Part shown: piece after piece, positions 15,725-23,486 of the stretch
Layout of the letters: the number at the start of each line of letters is the position of its first letter
Position numbering within the stretch: position 1 is the first letter of the stretch
From: RGIG5579 sp045602025
Lineage (GTDB): Bacteria; Bacillota; Clostridia; Oscillospirales; SIG627
DNA length: 64,000 nucleotides
Assembly: GCA_045602025.1 (NCBI GenBank)
Contig: JAZSAT010000015.1
Coordinates: 1-64,000 of the forward strand
Direction: 5' to 3'
Translations under genes and position numbers: made by a program
Notes under the pieces: generated by a model
Databases searched by the model: none
The model's input: only the letters and a program-made list of their open reading frames with translations
What the model was told of the DNA's origin: nothing

Positions 15725-17458
15725 ATGGTAGAACCTGATTTGAAAAAGCAAAAAAACGATATTGTTTATGATATACGCAGTATGATTGCAAATACTGCCT
15801 CCCGTTTGCCGGAAAAGGATTATCTGGTATATAAGCGCGGCGGAGGATTGGAATCTCTGACCTATGAAGGTCTGGAAGAGAGAGTGCGCGCTTTGAGCGA
15901 AGCTTTTCTTGAAATGGGCCTTGGCGGCGAGAGTGTTGCTGTGATTGGTGAGACCAGCCCCGAATGGATCATTACCTATCTTGCTACGATCATTGTCGGC
16001 GGTGTTGTGGTTCCTTTGGATAAGGAGCTTTCCTCCGAAGCGATCATCGGCTTTGCTAAAAAAGCAAAATGTAAAGCGGTTGTGTATTCCAAGAAATTTA
16101 CCGCAATTTTTGAAGAAAATGCATCTGAGTTTTCCACGGTGGATTATCTGATCCGCTTTTCTCCAGATGAAGAGCCTTCTCTTGCTTTCGATGCTCCCGA
16201 AAAGGGAATCGTATCCTTCCTTGATGTGCTCAATTTCGGCAGAAAGCTTGTAGAAGACGGCCTGGATCGTTACGACGGCCTTCCCGTAGACCTTGAAAAG
16301 GTCTGCGCGATCCTTTTTACTTCCGGTACCACAGGCACCTCAAAGGGTGTTATGCTTTGTCAGAAAAACATTGTGCACGCGATCAATGCTTCTTATCGTT
16401 GTACCGGCTTTGAAGAAGATGATACCATTGTATCTGTTCTTCCGATTCACCACACCTATGAAATGACCTGCGGTATTTTAACACCGCTTTCCATCGGTGC
16501 AACGGTATGCATCAACGATTCTTTGAAGTATATCGTTCGCAACTTCCAGCTTTTCCGTCCCACGGGACTTGTTCTGGTACCTCTTTTTGTTACTACTGTT
16601 TATAAAAAGATCTGGGAAACCGCCAAAAAGAGCAAAAAGGATAAGCTTCTCCGCGGCAGTATTGCCGTTTCTGATGCACTGCGTAAGGTGAAGGTGGATC
16701 CTCGTAAGCTTCTTTTCAAGAGTGTTACGGATGTGTTCGGAGGCAGACTTAAGAGAATTATTTGCGGCGGTGCACCTATGTCTGCGGATCTTGTTGCAGA
16801 ATTTGATGCCTTCGGTATCAAGCTTTGTCAGGGCTACGGCATTACGGAATGCGCGCCTCTCATCAGTGTTTGCCCTGAGGACGATAACCGCGCAGGCTCT
16901 GTAGGACCTCCCATCCCCGGTGTTCAGGTGAAGATTGATGCGGAGGAAGAGGAGGACGGCAAGCTGATCGGTGAGATCATGGTCAAAGGCCCCAACATTA
17001 TGAAGGGGTATTTTGAAGATGAGGAAGCTACCGCTGAGGTGCTTTCCGGAGCTTGGTTCCGCACCGGTGACTACGGTTATCTTGATGATGACGGCTTTAT
17101 TTTCATTACCGGCAGAAAGAAGAATGTGATCGTTCTCAATAACGGTAAAAATGTTTTCCCCGAAGAGATCGAGGAATATCTGTATAAGCTTGATCTTGTT
17201 TCGGAGTGTGTTGTGATCGGCAGAAAGAACGAAGAGGACAATGTGGTAGTTACCGCGCTGATCTATCCCGATTTCGCCAAAGCGGAAGAGATGGGGCTCG
17301 GCAATGATCTTGGTGAGATCAGCAGTGTCTTGAAGGATCAGATCGCAGCACTCAATCGCACACTTCCTTCCTTTAAGCAAATTCGCGGTGTTGAAATGCG
17401 TCGCACCGAATTTGAGAAAAACACTTCAAAAAAAATCATTCGATACAAAATTAAGTAG
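15725..17458 (+). CDS. AMP-forming acyl-CoA/acyl-ACP synthetase
   Basis: A 577-residue member of the ANL superfamily that activates a carboxylic acid as acyl-AMP and transfers it to a thiol. Seen: the AMP-binding loop TSGTTGTSKG (about 199-208), GYGITECAPL (A5), GDYGYLDDDG (A7), the hinge GRKKNVIVLNNGKNV and a C-terminal lysine motif TSKKIIRYK. The next gene, 11 bp downstream, is a free acyl carrier protein, so the acceptor is likely that ACP rather than CoA. The ATG at 15725 has a close AAAAAGGA site. Chain length of the substrate cannot be read from the sequence; medium or long fatty acids are likely. Confidence 0.9.
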   Translation: MVEPDLKKQKNDIVYDIRSMIANTASRLPEKDYLVYKRGGGLESLTYEGLEERVRALSEAFLEMGLGGESVAVIGETSPEWIITYLATIIVGGVVVPLDKELSSEAIIGFAKKAKCKAVVYSKKFTAIFEENASEFSTVDYLIRFSPDEEPSLAFDAPEKGIVSFLDVLNFGRKLVEDGLDRYDGLPVDLEKVCAILFTSGTTGTSKGVMLCQKNIVHAINASYRCTGFEEDDTIVSVLPIHHTYEMTCGILTPLSIGATVCINDSLKYIVRNFQLFRPTGLVLVPLFVTTVYKKIWETAKKSKKDKLLRGSIAVSDALRKVKVDPRKLLFKSVTDVFGGRLKRIICGGAPMSADLVAEFDAFGIKLCQGYGITECAPLISVCPEDDNRAGSVGPPIPGVQVKIDAEEEEDGKLIGEIMVKGPNIMKGYFEDEEATAEVLSGAWFRTGDYGYLDDDGFIFITGRKKNVIVLNNGKNVFPEEIEEYLYKLDLVSECVVIGRKNEEDNVVVTALIYPDFAKAEEMGLGNDLGEISSVLKDQIAALNRTLPSFKQIRGVEMRRTEFEKNTSKKIIRYKIK

Positions 17459-17469
17459 GAGAAAAAATT

Positions 17470-17694
17470 ATGTTTGAAGAACTGAAGAAAATCCTGACAG
17501 ACGAGCTTGAAGTAGATCCCGCACTGGTTGTACCCGAAGCAGAGTTTATCAACGATCTGAAGCTCAACTCTCTTGAAATTGCCGATTTTGTTGTTCTTTG
17601 TGAAGAAAAATTCGGTGCAGAAATCCAGGAAGAAGATATTCATACCATCCTGACTGTCCAGGATCTTTGTGACTACATCGCAAAAAATGCCTGA
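17470..17694 (+). CDS. Acyl carrier protein
   Basis: A 74-residue acidic four-helix carrier protein. The phosphopantetheine attachment serine is Ser34 in DLKLNSLEIADF; DLKLNS replaces the usual DLGADSLD of fatty-acid ACPs, which suggests a specialised rather than the main AcpP. It has an AGGAGAAAAAATT binding site and sits directly behind an acyl-AMP ligase, forming a probable loading pair. Its last codons overlap the trmL start by 8 bp. Confidence 0.9.
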   Translation: MFEELKKILTDELEVDPALVVPEAEFINDLKLNSLEIADFVVLCEEKFGAEIQEEDIHTILTVQDLCDYIAKNA

Positions 17695-18187
17695 AAATAA
17701 CAGACGGTTGCACATTGTTTTGGTGGAACCGGAAATTCCGCAAAATACGGGAAATATTGCAAGAACCTGCGCCGCTACCGGCGCAGTTTTGCACCTTATT
17801 GAGCCTTTGGGTTTTGAGATCAGCGACCGCTATTTAAAGCGTGCGGGTCTTGATTATTGGCAGTACTTGGAGCTTTATACTTACCCGAATCTGGCTGCTT
17901 TTTTTGAAAAAAATAAGGGTAATTTTTACTTTTTTACAACCAAAGGAAAGAAGAATTACAGTCAGGTTTCCTATGAGGGAGAGGTCTATCTTTTCTTCGG
18001 AAAAGAAACGAAAGGTCTTCCCGAGAGTCTTTTGCGAGAGCATTTACCCCGAGCGGTGCGTCTTCCCATGAAAGAAAAAATTCGCAGTCTGAATCTGTCC
18101 AATTCCGTTGCCATTGCAGTCTATGAAGTGCTTCGTCAGTGGGAGTTTGAGGGGTTCCAGACAGAAGGATTTTTACCGGAGGTGTAG
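17687..18187 (+). CDS. trmL: tRNA (cytidine/uridine-34 2'-O)-methyltransferase
   Basis: A 166-residue SPOUT-class methyltransferase that methylates the wobble ribose of certain tRNA-Leu species. Diagnostic motifs: VEPEIPQNTGNIARTC near the N-terminus, FGKETKGLP in the middle and IRSLNLSNSVAIAVYE at the C-terminal trefoil knot that binds SAM. The ATG at 17687 overlaps the ACP gene by 8 bp; an upstream GTG at 17669 would intrude further into it and is not preferred. It is the third gene of the run and is followed by a VanZ-family gene after one base. Confidence 0.92.
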   Translation: MPENNRRLHIVLVEPEIPQNTGNIARTCAATGAVLHLIEPLGFEISDRYLKRAGLDYWQYLELYTYPNLAAFFEKNKGNFYFFTTKGKKNYSQVSYEGEVYLFFGKETKGLPESLLREHLPRAVRLPMKEKIRSLNLSNSVAIAVYEVLRQWEFEGFQTEGFLPEV

Positions 18188-18188
18188 C

Positions 18189-18668
18189 ATGAACAAAATT
18201 TTAAAAATTTTGTTTCCTGTTTTGACCGTTCTGTGTATGGCGTTTATTTTGACAAATTCCATGCAGACTGCCGTGAAAGCAGAAAAAAAGCAGGGAATTG
18301 TTGTGGAGGTCGTGGAAAAGGTAGCCACAAAGGTTGCGAAAAAAGAGGTCCGTCTGTCGAAGGAGAATACGGACAGCATTTCCAAAACTGCCCATGTTTT
18401 TGAATTTGCCCTCTTTTCCGCATTTCTTACCGTATCCCTTTTTCTTTTTGGCAAACAGCTTAAGGGTGTGTATGAGAAGGTGCTTCTTTGCGGAATGTTT
18501 CTTGCGATTACAGATGAGCATCTTCAGCTTTTGGCAAAAGGACGCGGTTCTAAATTGACGGATGTTCTTGTGGATCTTGCCGGTATTATGATCGGCTATG
18601 TGATTGCAAGGCTCATCGTAAAATTTACAAGGAGAAAAAAGAATGCAAGAGATGGTTCTGTTCTTTAA
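18189..18668 (+). CDS. VanZ-family membrane protein
   Basis: A 159-residue protein with an N-terminal helix (about 5-25), an extracytoplasmic Lys/Glu/Val-rich stretch, and further helices. The VanZ signature is visible in SKTAHVFEFALFSAFL and DEHLQLLAKGRGSKLTDVL. VanZ is the teicoplanin-resistance accessory protein, but chromosomal homologues like this are widespread and do not imply resistance. It begins one base after the trmL stop, with GGAGGTGTAGC as the binding site, and overlaps the next small gene by 26 bp. Confidence 0.85.
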   Translation: MNKILKILFPVLTVLCMAFILTNSMQTAVKAEKKQGIVVEVVEKVATKVAKKEVRLSKENTDSISKTAHVFEFALFSAFLTVSLFLFGKQLKGVYEKVLLCGMFLAITDEHLQLLAKGRGSKLTDVLVDLAGIMIGYVIARLIVKFTRRKKNARDGSVL

Positions 18669-18885
18669 TTTTTTCATTCCTGTCTTTTTCTTCTTTTTAG
18701 GGAGAAGCATGAAAGGGAAAAAGAAAAAGGCGATCATAGCAGAAAGCATCTTTGTTTTTCTTGTGGCTTTGATCTTTACACCCATCGTACATATTTTCTC
18801 ATCTTTATCTACGCAGATGGTTTTTAGTGCTTTTTTGATGCTGTTGCAAGGCATCGGCATTTGTCGGATCTGTTATCAAAAATAA
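18643..18885 (+). CDS. Small membrane protein, unknown
   Basis: An 80-residue hydrophobic protein with two or three predicted helices (about 5-20, 30-48, 58-75) separated by a strongly basic KGKKKK loop. It has an ACAAGGAGAAAAAAGA binding site inside the end of the VanZ-family gene and is followed at once by a terminator. No family is recognised. Spacing, binding site and hydrophobic periodicity support a real gene. Confidence 0.65.
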   Translation: MQEMVLFFNFFIPVFFFFLGRSMKGKKKKAIIAESIFVFLVALIFTPIVHIFSSLSTQMVFSAFLMLLQGIGICRICYQK

Positions 18886-18912
18886 ATCCTTCCGTTTTCG
18901 GAAGGATTTTTT
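18885..18912 (+). terminator. Terminator of the ligase-ACP-trmL-vanZ run
   Basis: AATCCTTCCG / CGGAAGGATT with a TTTT loop, then a T-run. It starts at the stop of the small membrane gene. Confidence 0.88.
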
Positions 18913-18924
18913 AGAAGGTGAAGT

Positions 18925-19464
18925 ATGCGATGTGAATGGTGTAATGAAAAGAATAATTTGTATGTCAAGTACCATGACGAGGAGTGGGGAAGACTTTGTC
19001 TGGAAGAAGAGCATCTTTTTGAGATGCTTCTTTTAGAGTGCTTTCAAGCGGGGCTTTCCTGGGAATGCGTTTTAAATAAAAGAGAGAATTTCAAAAAAGC
19101 CTTTGACGGCTTTGATGCAAAGAAAATTGCAAGCTATGATTCGAAAAAAGTTAAGGAGCTTTCCGAAAACAAAGGGATCATACGAAATAAAAGAAAGATC
19201 CTTGCTGCCATAAACAATGCTGCGGTGTTTTTAAAGATCCAAGAAGAATTCGGATCTTTTCGAGCCTATCTAAAAAACTTTACGGATGAAACGGTTCGTG
19301 TTGAAGTCGGTTTTACAACCTCAGCTCTGTCTGATGCTTTATCAAAAGATTTAAAAAAGAGAGGAATGAATTTTGTCGGCAGTACGATCATTTATTCCTA
19401 TTTGCAGGCAATCGGTATCGTTGTTTCTCACGAACCGGGATGCTTTCTTTACAGAGAAAAATGA
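18925..19464 (+). CDS. tag: DNA-3-methyladenine glycosylase I
   Basis: A 179-residue base-excision glycosylase of the Tag type that removes 3-methyladenine. Seen: the zinc-site residues Cys3 (MRCEWC), His17 (KYHDEEWG) and the C-terminal HEPGC, plus the catalytic LECFQAGLSWE segment. Full length for the family. AGAAGGTGAAGT precedes the ATG. No separate promoter is obvious after the preceding terminator, so it may be read by leakage through that hairpin. Confidence 0.95.
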   Translation: MRCEWCNEKNNLYVKYHDEEWGRLCLEEEHLFEMLLLECFQAGLSWECVLNKRENFKKAFDGFDAKKIASYDSKKVKELSENKGIIRNKRKILAAINNAAVFLKIQEEFGSFRAYLKNFTDETVRVEVGFTTSALSDALSKDLKKRGMNFVGSTIIYSYLQAIGIVVSHEPGCFLYREK

Positions 19465-19496
19465 AAAAAGTGTTCCGCATTTGCGGAACACTTTTT
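19465..19496. terminator. Bidirectional terminator between tag and mntP
   Basis: AAAAAGTGTTCCGCA / TGCGGAACACTTTTT with a two-base loop, with U-tails on both strands, placed between convergent genes. Confidence 0.92.
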
Positions 19497-19499
19497 ATT

Positions 19500-20090
19500 T
19501 TAAATGAAAGAAGAAATGAAAATTTCAAGTCCGATAAAGATCAGTACAACACCGCCGAGCACAGAAGCTTTATTAGAAAGCTTTGTTCCGAATCTTTTGC
19601 CGATCTCTACACCGCCAAAGCAAATCACAAGGGTAACAACAGCAATGATAAGTGCAGAGAGAAGTGCGCGGGCAAAATTATAATCTGCAATGGTAAATCC
19701 AACGGAAAGGGCATCAATGGAGGTGGCAATGCCTTGAACCAAAAGGGTTCCGAAGCCAAGCTTCTTTTTGAAGACACAAACATCGTCTCCATCCTTGCAG
19801 GGGTGAAGTCCGTCATAAAGCATCTTACCGCCGATGAAAAGAAGAAGAGCCAGAGCGATCCAAGGAATGAAAGGGCGAAACATAATAAAATGCTCTACAA
19901 AGCTATGAACCAAAAACCATCCGATCAGTGGCATTGCCCCTTGAAAGGTAGCGAAGATCAGTGCGATCAGAAGGGCTTTTTTCTTGTGCATTTTCGCTTC
20001 GCTCAAACCATCGGCCAGGGATACGGAAAAAGCGTCCATCGCAAGTCCGACGCCAAGGCAAAAATTTTCAATCAAAAAAGATATTTTCAT
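19500..20090 (-). CDS. mntP: Manganese efflux pump MntP
   Basis: A 196-residue six-helix membrane exporter of Mn(II). The two inverted halves show the family aspartate motifs GLAMDAFSVSLADG (residues about 15-28) and GIATSIDALSVGFT. Length and helix pattern fit MntP. An AGGAGAAAAA site precedes the ATG. The identification is reinforced by the yybP-ykoY riboswitch in the leader, which senses manganese and commonly controls this gene. Confidence 0.95.
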   Translation of the reverse strand: MKISFLIENFCLGVGLAMDAFSVSLADGLSEAKMHKKKALLIALIFATFQGAMPLIGWFLVHSFVEHFIMFRPFIPWIALALLLFIGGKMLYDGLHPCKDGDDVCVFKKKLGFGTLLVQGIATSIDALSVGFTIADYNFARALLSALIIAVVTLVICFGGVEIGKRFGTKLSNKASVLGGVVLIFIGLEIFISSFI

Positions 20091-20133
20091 TTTTTCTCCT
20101 GTTAATTGATACTAATATTATATTTTTGAGCAA

Positions 20134-20174
20134 TAAAAAAAGACTGCATGCATAGGAAAATCTATACATGAGTC
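20134..20174 (-). terminator. Riboswitch expression platform (attenuator)
   Basis: Minus strand: GACTCATGTATAG pairs with CTATGCATGCAGTC (one bulged base) and is followed by seven U. Its 5' arm reuses the GACTCATG end of the aptamer, so aptamer closure and terminator formation exclude each other. Confidence 0.85.
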
Positions 20175-20250
20175 TCGCAATTCAAAACAAGCCAGGCAAA
20201 AAGCCAATATGTTGACTTGCTACGCTAAGCGTCTGCTACTCCCTCAAGCA
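20167..20250 (-). ncRNA. yybP-ykoY manganese riboswitch aptamer
   Basis: The mntP leader on the minus strand contains the conserved blocks in order: GGGAGTAGC (plus 20235-20243), a GACGC-TTA-GCGT hairpin, GTCAACAT (20209-20216), a GGC-TTTTT-GCC hairpin closed by CAAG/CTTG, and TTGCGAGACTCATG (20167-20180). These are the L1 and L3 metal-binding loops and the closing P1 strand of the yybP-ykoY family. Since the P1 3' strand is part of the attenuator stem, Mn(II) binding should prevent termination and switch mntP on. The organisation follows the known family; the conformational switch here is inferred. Confidence 0.92.
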
Positions 20251-20256
20251 AGGAGA

Positions 20257-20285
20257 AGTTTAGCACAAGGCTGATAGTTTGTCAA
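20257..20285 (-). promoter_or_regulatory. mntP promoter
   Basis: Minus strand TTGACA, 17 bp, TAAACT, immediately upstream of the riboswitch aptamer. Confidence 0.85.
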
Positions 20286-20326
20286 GTTTTCAGGGAATAA
20301 TCTTCATTGAATTTTCATCCAATTGG

Positions 20327-20355
20327 TTGACAAAAATAAGTTCATCCTGTATAAT
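20327..20355 (+). promoter_or_regulatory. tRNA-Gln promoter
   Basis: TTGACA, 17 bp, TATAAT: perfect consensus with optimal spacing, 12 bp before the mature tRNA 5' end. Confidence 0.93.
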
Positions 20356-20367
20356 AGTGAGGTTCAT

Positions 20368-20444
20368 AGGGATGTCGCCAAGCTGGTTAAGGCACAGGAC
20401 TTTGACTCCTGCATACGTGAGTTCGAATCTCGCCATCCCTGCCA
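20368..20444 (+). tRNA. tRNA-Gln (anticodon TTG)
   Basis: Cloverleaf read by hand: acceptor AGGGATG / CATCCCT, D stem GCC / GGC with AAGCTGGTTAA loop, anticodon stem CAGGA / TCCTG with loop CTTTGAC (anticodon TTG), variable CATAC, T stem GTGAG / CTCGC with TTCGAAT loop, discriminator G and an encoded CCA. All stems pair (one G-U in the T stem). 77 nt including CCA. Confidence 0.96.
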
Positions 20445-20483
20445 AAAATCGACAAGTTTCGAAAGAGACTTGTCGATTTTACT
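20445..20483 (+). terminator. tRNA-Gln terminator
   Basis: AAATCGACAAGT / ACTTGTCGATTT with loop TTCGAAAG, followed by TACTTTTT. Directly after the tRNA CCA. Confidence 0.85.
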
Positions 20484-20529
20484 TTTTCACTATTAACTCT
20501 TCACTTTTCTCTTTCGAAACTTGTCGATT
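20447..20529. repeat. 21-bp perfect inverted repeat with competing inner hairpin
   Basis: The sequence at 20447-20467 (core TCGACAAGTTTCGAAAGAG) is exactly inverted at 20509-20529. The spacer contains another copy of ACTTGTCGA, so the left arm can pair either with the near copy (tRNA terminator) or, over a longer stretch, with the far arm. From 20530 to 20560 there follow GTAATAGTGAATAGTGAATAGG-like units, which partly mirror the CACTATTAACTCTTCACT stretch in the spacer. The remainder to 20647 has no gene or RNA that I can support. Confidence 0.7.
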
Positions 20530-20647
20530 AGGTAATAAGTAATAGTGAATAGTGAATAGGTGCCGAAGGTATCCGCTGCACGGAGGATTTAGATTTATAT
20601 GTAAGAGTTCAAATCTACACGCAAACACAAAAATATTTTTTATATTC

Positions 20648-20680
20648 AAAAAAGACCAAGTAAAAAGGCTTGGTCTTTTT
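20648..20680 (-). terminator. Terminator of the AraC-family gene
   Basis: AAAAAGACCAAG / CTTGGTCTTTTT with loop TAAAAAGG. On the minus strand it starts at the TAA stop of the regulator gene and ends with a U-run. Confidence 0.88.
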
Positions 20681-21536
20681 AGTTTCCCGAAAAATTTCTT
20701 TTATATTCCTTCGGTGACATTTTTTTATACAGACGAAAGGTTTTGGAAAAATAACTGGAATCATTGAAGCCGCTGTCAAAAGCGGCTCTTGTTATGCTTT
20801 TTTTGTTTACCGTCATTTCGTTGCAAGCGTTTTCTATACGAAGCTCATTTACATAGGTAATGGGTGTTTTTGAGGTGTATTCCTTAAAGATCCGGCAAAG
20901 GTATTTTTCATCCACCCCCGACACCTCCGAAAGCTTTTCAAGGGTAATGGGAGTGTGAAAATTTTCCTGAATGTAGCGAATGGCTTTTGTAACTGCCCGT
21001 TCACTTCTGCTGTGAAAAACCTCTTCTTTCGGTAAAATGTATTTTTCGCGGTACAAAAGGGAAAAGATCTGAAATAAAATGCTGAAGATCTCAAGTTCTT
21101 TTGCATCTTTTTTTTCATTGATTGATTGGAAGAGGGAAACGGCAATGGAATAAAGGGGATCACTCATATCCGTAAGCATACAGTCGATCTCAACCTCCGA
21201 TCCTGAGATGGGAAGGAGATATTTTTCTGTAAGGTCACCGCTTTGCCTTGTCAGCATATTCAGATCAAAAACAACACACTCGTAAACGCATCTTTTTGGG
21301 GTAGCACGGTGCAGGGTTCTGCAACCAACAAATAAAATGTCATCTTTTTTCAGCTTTTTGGGAGTATTGTTCAGGTACAGTATAAGCTCTCCCTCCAGAA
21401 CTCGAATGATCTCAAACTCCTTGTGCCAATGGGCCTGCATCACATATTGCGGATGAGATTTGTCTACAAAATAATATTGAAGAGGGAATTTTGGAGAGCC
21501 GTGTCTCTTTTTTTCAGCATATTCTGCGTATCGCAT
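20679..21536 (-). CDS. AraC-family transcriptional regulator
   Basis: A 285-residue regulator. The N-terminal cupin-like effector domain (about 25-110) has the metal-cupin pattern HWHKEFEIIRVLEGE; the C-terminal AraC double helix-turn-helix (about 185-283) is recognised by TLEKLSEVSGVDEKYLCRIF and AAFDSGFNDSSYFSKTF. It is divergently arranged with fucI across a 108-bp gap, the classic layout of a sugar-responsive activator next to its target, so control of fucI is a fair inference. The ATG has an AAGAGGT site four bases upstream. The inducer is unknown; L-fucose or a related deoxysugar is likely. Confidence 0.9.
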   Translation of the reverse strand: MRYAEYAEKKRHGSPKFPLQYYFVDKSHPQYVMQAHWHKEFEIIRVLEGELILYLNNTPKKLKKDDILFVGCRTLHRATPKRCVYECVVFDLNMLTRQSGDLTEKYLLPISGSEVEIDCMLTDMSDPLYSIAVSLFQSINEKKDAKELEIFSILFQIFSLLYREKYILPKEEVFHSRSERAVTKAIRYIQENFHTPITLEKLSEVSGVDEKYLCRIFKEYTSKTPITYVNELRIENACNEMTVNKKSITRAAFDSGFNDSSYFSKTFRLYKKMSPKEYKRNFSGN

Positions 21537-21644
21537 AAATACCTCTTAGGTGAATATTATTATAGTTTTGACGAAAATACAACAAGTATTATATCAAAAA
21601 GTATACTATAATGCAATATAGAAATTTATTTTGGAGGTAGAAAT
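21537..21644. promoter_or_regulatory. Divergent control region between the AraC gene and fucI
   Basis: On the plus strand a TATAAT (about 21606-21611) has no good -35 box, as expected of an activator-dependent promoter. Two direct copies of AAGTAT (in CAAGTATTATA and AAAGTATACTATA) start 15 bp apart just upstream and are candidate half-sites. On the minus strand TATAAT at 21559-21564 serves the regulator gene. The fucI start has TTGGAGGTAG. Confidence 0.45.
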
Positions 21645-23441
21645 ATGGCAAAATCAAGACTTGTAGGCTCATATCCTGTAATCGGCATCCGTCCTACCAT
21701 CGACGGTAGAAGAGGTGTACTCGGTGTTCGTGAGTCCTTGGAAGAACAGACCATGAATATGGCAAAAAGCGCAGCGAAGCTTTTTGAGGAAAATCTCCGC
21801 TATTCTAACGGCGAACCGGTAAAGGTTGTCATTGCCGATACCACCATCGGCCGCGTTGGTGAAGCTGCTGCCTGTGCAGATAAATTCCGCAAGGAAGGTG
21901 TTGATATCACCCTGACCGTTACGCCTTGCTGGTGCTACGGTGCAGAAACCATGGATATGGATAAGGATACCATCAAGGCTGTTTGGGGCTTCAACGGTAC
22001 AGAGCGTCCCGGTGCCGTATATCTTGCTTCCGTTTTGGCAACTCACGCGCAGAAGGGTCTGCCCGCATTCGGTATCTACGGACATGAGGTGCAGGATGCA
22101 AACGACACCTCTATCCCCGCTGATGTTAAGGAAAAGCTTCTCCGCTTCGGCAGAGCCGCAGTAGCGGTTGCGACCATGCGCGGAAAATCCTATTTGCAGA
22201 TCGGTTCTATCTGTATGGGTATCGGCGGCTCTATCATCGATCCCAACTTTATTGAAGATTATCTCGGCATGCGTGTAGAGTCTGTTGACGAGGTTGAGAT
22301 CATCCGTCGAATGACCGAAGGCGTTTACGAGGAAGAGGAATTTCAGAAAGCTCTGAAATGGACCAAGGAAAACTGTATTGAGGGCTTTGATAAGAACCCT
22401 GAGAATCTGCAGAAGGACAGAGCCCGCAAGGACGCTGATTGGGAATTTGTTGTAAAGATGATGATCATCATCAAGGATCTGATGAACGGAAACCCCAATC
22501 TTCCCAAGGGCTGTGAGGAAGAAATGGTTGGCCACAACGCCATTGCAGCAGGCTTCCAGGGACAGAGACAGTGGACTGACTTTTATCCCAACTGTGACTT
22601 CCCCGAAGCAATGCTTAACACCTCCTTTGACTGGAACGGTGCCCGTGAGCCTTATATCCTTGCTACCGAAAACGATGTACTCAACGGTCTCGGTATGCTG
22701 TTCGGTAAGCTCCTTACCAACCGTGCGCAGATGTTTGCCGATGTCCGCACCTATTGGAGCGGTGATGCCATCCGCCGTGCGACCGGTTACGAGATCGAAG
22801 GCAAAGCCAAAGAATCTGACGGTGTGATCCATCTGATCAACTCCGGTGCTTGCTGTATCGATGCAAACGGTGCCGCAAAGGACGAAAACGGCAACGCTGC
22901 AATCAAGGCTTGGTACGATGTTACCGAAGCAGATCAAAAAGCAATTTTGGAAAATACCACCTGGAACTATGCCGATCTTGGCTATTTCCGCGGCGGCGGT
23001 TATTCCTCCCGTTTTGAAACAAAGGCTGAAATGCCTGCTACTATGATCCGTCTGAACCTTGTAAAGGGTCTCGGTCCTGTTCTCCAGATCGTGGAGGGCT
23101 GGACGGTAGAGCTTCCCGAAAAGGTTTCCGATACCCTCTGGAAGAGAACCGACTATACCTGGCCTTGCACTTGGTTTGCTCCTCGCTGCACCGGCAAAGC
23201 TCCTTTTAACACCGCTTATGAGGTGATGAATAACTGGGGTGCTAACCATGGTGCGATCTCCTACGGTCATATCGGCGCAGACCTTATTACTATGTGCTCT
23301 ATGCTCCGCATTCCCGTTTGTATGCATAATGTTCCGGAGGATAAGATCTTTCGTCCTGCAGCTTGGAATGCATTTGGTATGGATAAAGAGGCTGCCGATT
23401 ACAGAGCTTGCGCAAACTTCGGACCCCTCTTTAAAAAATAA
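21645..23441 (+). CDS. fucI: L-fucose isomerase
   Basis: A 598-residue enzyme that converts L-fucose to L-fuculose, the first step of fucose use in the cytosol (also D-arabinose to D-ribulose in some organisms). The N-terminal GIRPTIDGRRGVLGVRESLE, TPCWCYGAETMDM, and the metal-site region with MVGHNAIAAGFQGQRQWTD and FDWNG match the FucI family, and the length equals that of characterised enzymes. The fuculokinase, aldolase and permease genes are not adjacent. GGAGGTAGAAAT gives a strong start. Expression is probably controlled by the divergent AraC-family protein. The terminator follows at once, so the gene is monocistronic. Confidence 0.95.
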   Translation: MAKSRLVGSYPVIGIRPTIDGRRGVLGVRESLEEQTMNMAKSAAKLFEENLRYSNGEPVKVVIADTTIGRVGEAAACADKFRKEGVDITLTVTPCWCYGAETMDMDKDTIKAVWGFNGTERPGAVYLASVLATHAQKGLPAFGIYGHEVQDANDTSIPADVKEKLLRFGRAAVAVATMRGKSYLQIGSICMGIGGSIIDPNFIEDYLGMRVESVDEVEIIRRMTEGVYEEEEFQKALKWTKENCIEGFDKNPENLQKDRARKDADWEFVVKMMIIIKDLMNGNPNLPKGCEEEMVGHNAIAAGFQGQRQWTDFYPNCDFPEAMLNTSFDWNGAREPYILATENDVLNGLGMLFGKLLTNRAQMFADVRTYWSGDAIRRATGYEIEGKAKESDGVIHLINSGACCIDANGAAKDENGNAAIKAWYDVTEADQKAILENTTWNYADLGYFRGGGYSSRFETKAEMPATMIRLNLVKGLGPVLQIVEGWTVELPEKVSDTLWKRTDYTWPCTWFAPRCTGKAPFNTAYEVMNNWGANHGAISYGHIGADLITMCSMLRIPVCMHNVPEDKIFRPAAWNAFGMDKEAADYRACANFGPLFKK

Positions 23442-23445
23442 AAGC

Positions 23446-23474
23446 AAAAAAAAGCACCTTCGGGTGCTTTTTTC
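23446..23474 (+). terminator. fucI terminator
   Basis: AAAAAAGCACC / GGTGCTTTTTT with a TTCG tetraloop, 5 bp after the fucI stop. Confidence 0.92.
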
Positions 23475-23486
23475 TTTTGAAAACAA

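Noticed and set aside
20596..20625. Second tRNA or tRNA remnant after tRNA-Gln (GAGTTCAAATCT resembles a T-arm)
   Set aside because: No acceptor, D or anticodon stem can be built around it.
21669..23486. 605-residue open frame on the strand opposite fucI
   Set aside because: It mirrors almost the whole of a well-identified gene, has low-complexity antisense composition, no binding site or promoter, and crosses the fucI terminator. It arises from the codon bias of fucI.
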